In this document: piece after piece, positions 29,593 to 33,353 of the stretch
Layout: the number at the start of each line of letters is the position of its first letter
Numbering within the stretch: the stretch's first letter is position 1
Origin: a bacterium
GTDB lineage: Bacteria > Patescibacteriota > Saccharimonadia > CAILAD01 > JADZBC01
Assembly: GCA_020852295.1 (NCBI GenBank)
Contig: JADZBC010000009.1
Span: 350,435-383,787, forward strand
Reading direction: 5' to 3'
DNA length: 33,353 nucleotides
The notes under the pieces: model-generated
What the model was told of the DNA's origin: nothing
Seen by the model: only the letters and a program-made list of their open reading frames with translations
Database searches by the model: none
Translations under genes and position numbers: made by a program

Positions 29593-30143
29593 ATCGACTA
29601 AAAGATAAATATCAGAAGCAGGTCCGTTCTGAGCTTCAAAAGGAGCTTGATATCAAGAACGTGCATGATATTCCACGCTTGACCAAGATCGTGGTGAGCG
29701 CTGGTGTTGGCCGCGCGACTCAAGACAGTAAGCACTTGGATCCTGTTGTCGCTACCTTGACGAAGATTACTGGTCAAAAGCCAGTTATCACCAAGGCACG
29801 CAAGAGCATCGCAACATTTAAGTTGCGTGAAGGTAATCCAATCGGCGTGACCGTAACACTTCGTGGTGACCGAATGTATTACTTCATGGATCGTTTGGTT
29901 TCGGTCGTTATCCCGCGTCTTCGTGATTTCCATGGGGTTTCAATCAAATCATTTGATAAACAGGGTAACTACAGCCTTGGTTTCCGAGAGCAAACCGCTT
30001 TCGCCGAAATCTCATTTGAGGAAGCCAACATTACCCACGGAATTCAGATAAACATTATCAGTACAGCAAAAGATAAAACGCAGGCCATGGCGCTTCTCAA
30101 GCACCTTGGTATGCCGTTTGAGAAAGGAGGCCAGAATGGCTAG
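29589..30143 (+). CDS. rplE: 50S ribosomal protein L5
   Basis: [60 protein letters not shown]. Confidence 0.97.
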   Translation: MNRLKDKYQKQVRSELQKELDIKNVHDIPRLTKIVVSAGVGRATQDSKHLDPVVATLTKITGQKPVITKARKSIATFKLREGNPIGVTVTLRGDRMYYFMDRLVSVVIPRLRDFHGVSIKSFDKQGNYSLGFREQTAFAEISFEEANITHGIQINIISTAKDKTQAMALLKHLGMPFEKGGQNG

Positions 30144-30405
30144 AAAAGCACTCATTCAACGTGAATTAAAGCGCCAGAAGCTGGCCGACAAGTACCAAGA
30201 AAAGCGAGCAGCCCTCAAAGCTGCTGGTGACGTCGAGGGATTGGCAAAGTTACCACGCAACTCAAACCCAGTACGTCTGCACAACCGATGCGCCGTGACA
30301 GGTCGATCACGGGGTTATATGCGAAAATTTGGCTTGAGCCGTATTACCTTCCGCGAAGAAGCTTCGCGCGGTAACGTGCCAGGCATAACTAAATCGAGTT
30401 GGTAG
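30136..30405 (+). CDS. rpsN: 30S ribosomal protein S14 (longer, zinc-free type)
   Basis: [20 protein letters not shown]...[44 protein letters not shown]. Confidence 0.95.
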   Translation: MARKALIQRELKRQKLADKYQEKRAALKAAGDVEGLAKLPRNSNPVRLHNRCAVTGRSRGYMRKFGLSRITFREEASRGNVPGITKSSW

Positions 30406-30415
30406 GAGAACCGCT

Positions 30416-30808
30416 ATGATGACAACAGACCCAATTGCAGATATGCTTACCCGGATCCGTAACGGCCTCGCCGCCAAGAAGACGGAACTCAGTATGCCAT
30501 ACTCGAAAATAAAAGAGCAGATTGCTCACATTCTCAAGGCAAACGGCTACCTTGCTAAGGTAGAGGTTGTAGAAAATGGTGCCTTCAAGTCGCTCCAGCT
30601 TACATTGCAGGACGAGAAGACCAAATCGATCACATCATTGATCCGTATGAGCAAACCGGGTCGACGCGTCTACGCAAAGCGTGATGAGATTCCGCAGGTT
30701 TTGGCAGGGCACGGCCTCGTGATTATCTCGACCTCAGCCGGTATCATGAGTGGTCGTGACGCACGCAAAAAAGGCCTCGGTGGTGAATTAATCTGTAAGG
30801 TATGGTAG
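30416..30808 (+). CDS. rpsH: 30S ribosomal protein S8
   Basis: TTDPIADMLTRIRNGLAAKK...GLVIISTSAGIMSGRDARKKGLGGELICKVW. Confidence 0.97.
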   Translation: MMTTDPIADMLTRIRNGLAAKKTELSMPYSKIKEQIAHILKANGYLAKVEVVENGAFKSLQLTLQDEKTKSITSLIRMSKPGRRVYAKRDEIPQVLAGHGLVIISTSAGIMSGRDARKKGLGGELICKVW

Positions 30809-30818
30809 GAGAGAGTTT

Positions 30819-31361
30819 ATGAGTCGTATTGGAAAACAACCTATCAATGTGCCAGCCGGTGTCGAAGTAACTATCACCGACGAACAAGTGGTCGTAAAGG
30901 GCGCGAAGGGTGAGCTCACCCAGAAGCGTCTGCCGGGCCTAAAAGTCGAACAGGTCGACAGCCAGATTGCGGTCAGTAAGCAGTTAGAAAACGACGAAAC
31001 CCAACGGTTCTTCGGTCTGCAGCGTACTCTTATCAATAACATGGTGGTCGGAGTATCAGAGGGATTCTCCAAGGTGCTCGAGATCAACGGTGTTGGTTAT
31101 CGTGGCACAATGGAAGGGAAAAACCTCAACCTGAGCCTGGGCTTTTCACACAAAGTACTTTATACTCCACCAGAAGGCGTTGAGCTCAAAGTGGAAGGCA
31201 ACACGATCACTGTGTCGGGCTACGACAAACAGCGAGTTGGTGAGGCCGCTGCGAAGATCCGATCGTATCGTAAGCCAGAGCCATACAAGGGTAAAGGTAT
31301 CAAGTACGCTGGCGAGCATGTTCGCCGTAAAGCAGGTAAGACTGCAGCGAAGGGAGCATAG
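30819..31361 (+). CDS. rplF: 50S ribosomal protein L6
   Basis: [17 protein letters not shown]...[24 protein letters not shown]. Confidence 0.97.
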   Translation: MSRIGKQPINVPAGVEVTITDEQVVVKGAKGELTQKRLPGLKVEQVDSQIAVSKQLENDETQRFFGLQRTLINNMVVGVSEGFSKVLEINGVGYRGTMEGKNLNLSLGFSHKVLYTPPEGVELKVEGNTITVSGYDKQRVGEAAAKIRSYRKPEPYKGKGIKYAGEHVRRKAGKTAAKGA

Positions 31362-31363
31362 GC

Positions 31364-31708
31364 ATGAAATTAACTACTGAACAACTCAAACGCAAACGCA
31401 TCCGTGCTCGTATTAGCGGTACTGCTCAGCGCCCTCGCTTGAGCGTGCATATCTCTAACCGTCAGATCACTGCTCAGTTGATTGATGATCTAGCAGCGCG
31501 CACACTAGCTTACGCAACGAGTACCGGCGAAAAGAGTCTTGAGAAGAAGAATATGACACAGAAGGCTCAGTGGGTTGGTAAAACGATTGCTGAAGCTGGT
31601 AAGACTAAGAAAGTAACTGAAGTAGTTTTTGATCGAGGTACTCACATTTACCATGGTCGAGTTAAGGCTCTAGCTGAAGCAGCTCGAGAGAACGGACTTA
31701 AATTTTAG
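31364..31708 (+). CDS. rplR: 50S ribosomal protein L18
   Basis: [31 protein letters not shown]...[28 protein letters not shown]. Confidence 0.96.
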   Translation: MKLTTEQLKRKRIRARISGTAQRPRLSVHISNRQITAQLIDDLAARTLAYATSTGEKSLEKKNMTQKAQWVGKTIAEAGKTKKVTEVVFDRGTHIYHGRVKALAEAARENGLKF

Positions 31709-31709
31709 G

Positions 31710-32282
31710 ATGAATGCTATGAATCCAACAACCGAAGTTAAAGAATTTGAAGAAAAAATCATTGCCCTCGATCGCGTGACGCGCGTCGTAAAGGGTGGTC
31801 GACGATTCCGCTTCCGTGCCACCGTAGTGGTTGGTGACGGGGTGAGTCGTGTGGGCGTTGGTGTCGGCAAGGGTGGCGACGTACAGGCGTCAATTGCCAA
31901 GGCTGTTGCCAAAGCAAAGCGATCGATGATCAACGTAAACCTTCGCGAGACAACGATTCCTCACGAAATCGAAGTACGATTTGGCGGCGCCCGTGTCTTT
32001 ATGAAGCCAGCCCGACCAGGTACCGGTGTAATTGCTGGTGGAGCAGTCCGCTCAGTCGTTGAGGCTGCTGGTATTCGCGATCTATTGACCAAATCTTTGG
32101 GCTCAAGTAACAAGATCAACAACGCTTACGCTACAGCACTAGCTCTTTCAAAGCTTCAGGCGCTACCAGTGAAAGAAGCGGCTCCTGTAGCTGAAAAGGT
32201 AGAGAAGGCCGCAGAAGCCAAGCCAAAAACTACCGCCAAAAAGGCACCAGTCAAAACCGCCGCCAAAAAGGAGACGAAGTAA
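31710..32282 (+). CDS. rpsE: 30S ribosomal protein S5
   Basis: [54 protein letters not shown]. Confidence 0.97.
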   Translation: MNAMNPTTEVKEFEEKIIALDRVTRVVKGGRRFRFRATVVVGDGVSRVGVGVGKGGDVQASIAKAVAKAKRSMINVNLRETTIPHEIEVRFGGARVFMKPARPGTGVIAGGAVRSVVEAAGIRDLLTKSLGSSNKINNAYATALALSKLQALPVKEAAPVAEKVEKAAEAKPKTTAKKAPVKTAAKKETK

Positions 32283-32764
32283 TGAAAATCCATGAAATTG
32301 CAGCTCCACGCACCGCTAGCAAAAAGCGAGTTGGTCGCGGTATTGGTAGCGGCACCGGTAAAACCGCCGGTCGCGGTACCAAGGGTCAAAACGCCCGGAG
32401 CGGTGGTAAGCGTAAGCCAGGCTTTGAGGGTGGACAGACGAAACTAGCCCAGCGCCTACCAAAGGCTCGTGGCTTTAAGGCTATCAACCGACAAGAATTC
32501 CAGGTGGTCAATGTTACCGATGTTGCTGAGCTCAAGGCAGCTCACGTGACAGCTGAAATTTTACAGCAGGCCGGCAAGATTGCCGATGCGAAAAAGCCAG
32601 TAAAACTCTTGGGCGATGGCGAAGTTACTGCTAAGCTAAGTGTGACAGTAACAGCAGCATCGCGCTCTGCTGTGGCCAAGATTGAAAAAGCTGGTGGAAA
32701 AGTTGTGGTTGATGCGCCACAGAAGGCCAGTAAGCCATCAAAAGCCAAAGCTGATAAAAAATAA
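32282..32764 (+). CDS. rplO: 50S ribosomal protein L15
   Basis: RVGRGIGSGTGKTAGRGTKGQNARSGGKRKPGFEGGQTKLAQRLPKARGF. Confidence 0.97.
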   Translation: MKIHEIAAPRTASKKRVGRGIGSGTGKTAGRGTKGQNARSGGKRKPGFEGGQTKLAQRLPKARGFKAINRQEFQVVNVTDVAELKAAHVTAEILQQAGKIADAKKPVKLLGDGEVTAKLSVTVTAASRSAVAKIEKAGGKVVVDAPQKASKPSKAKADKK

Positions 32765-32793
32765 TCGTCTAATTCCTGGAGGGATTTGCGGAT

Positions 32794-33353
32794 TTGAATC
32801 CGACAGTACTCAAGCAGCTCTACAAAAACAAACAGCTTCGCGGCCGACTTTTGGTCGTGTTGGCTGTGTTGTTGGCGTACAGCTTTATTTCCCATATTCC
32901 GGTACCGGTTCCAGATACCGCTCGGCTGCAGAGTTTTCTTCTAAAATTATTCCAGTCAAACTCACTACTTGGGTTTGCGAACCTCTTCTCCGGCGGAACC
33001 ATGTCTACGTTCTCAATCATCCTGATGGGACTTGGGCCGTACATTAATGCCTCAATTATTATTCAGCTGCTTACGCAGGTAGTGCCAAAATTTGAGGCTC
33101 TCAGCAAAGAGGGTGAGCAGGGCCGCAACAAGCTCAATCAGTACACCCGTTGGCTGACTGTGCCGCTCGCTATGGTACAGGCAATTGCGATGATTATCTT
33201 TGTTCAGCAAACCTCAATCCGTACGGCTGGAGTTGATTTGGTTGGCAATCCGTCACTTGGACAGTGGTTCTATATGGTTACTGCTATCACTGCTGGTAGT
33301 GTGTTTTTGATGTGGCTTGGTGAAATCATCACGGATCGCGGTATTGGGAATGG
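32794..33353 (+). CDS. secY: Preprotein translocase subunit SecY, 3' truncated by window end (TTG start proposed)
   Basis: Not in supplied track; translation LNPTVLKQLYKNKQLRGRLLVVLAVLLAYSFISHIPVPVPDT...FSGGTMSTFSIILMGLGPYINASIIIQLLTQVVPKFEALSKEGEQGRNKLNQYTRWLTVPLAMVQA...GEIITDRGIGN; SD GGAGGG at 32778. Confidence 0.93.
   Translation, partial: MNPTVLKQLYKNKQLRGRLLVVLAVLLAYSFISHIPVPVPDTARLQSFLLKLFQSNSLLGFANLFSGGTMSTFSIILMGLGPYINASIIIQLLTQVVPKFEALSKEGEQGRNKLNQYTRWLTVPLAMVQAIAMIIFVQQTSIRTAGVDLVGNPSLGQWFYMVTAITAGSVFLMWLGEIITDRGIGN

Overview
The window is a conserved housekeeping locus from what looks like a CPR/Patescibacteria genome, probably Saccharibacteria-like. That placement is inferred from gene order, the absence of rpmD and small membrane proteins, not from a database search. 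Gene order on +: tig-clpP-MFS transporter, rpoB-rpoC, rpsL-rpsG, a small membrane protein plus a membrane-anchored Clp-type AAA+ ATPase, fusA, tuf-rpsJ, then rplC-D-W-B-rpsS-rplV-rpsC-rplP-rpmC-rpsQ-rplN-X-E-rpsN-rpsH-rplF-rplR-rpsE-rplO-secY (secY truncated by the window end). The S10 operon is interrupted between rpsJ and rplC by about 4.7 kb of accessory DNA. The accessory DNA contains: (i) small GC-rich monocistronic cassettes, each with its own promoter, a leader hairpin and a long 3' hairpin lacking a U-tract (zinc-ribbon protein, 2-TM protein, divergent guanylate kinase-like protein, GNAT, orphan protein); (ii) a candidate ~530-nt highly structured noncoding RNA at about 23476-24007, with its own promoter, many compensating stems, an intrinsic terminator and possible alternative 3' pairings; (iii) a ~160-nt transcription unit with a 35-codon sORF resembling a double-glycine-leader peptide. 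Several genes appear to be leaderless (-10 box 5-10 nt before ATG), alongside genes with strong Shine-Dalgarno sites. No CRISPR, tRNA, rRNA or transposase was seen.
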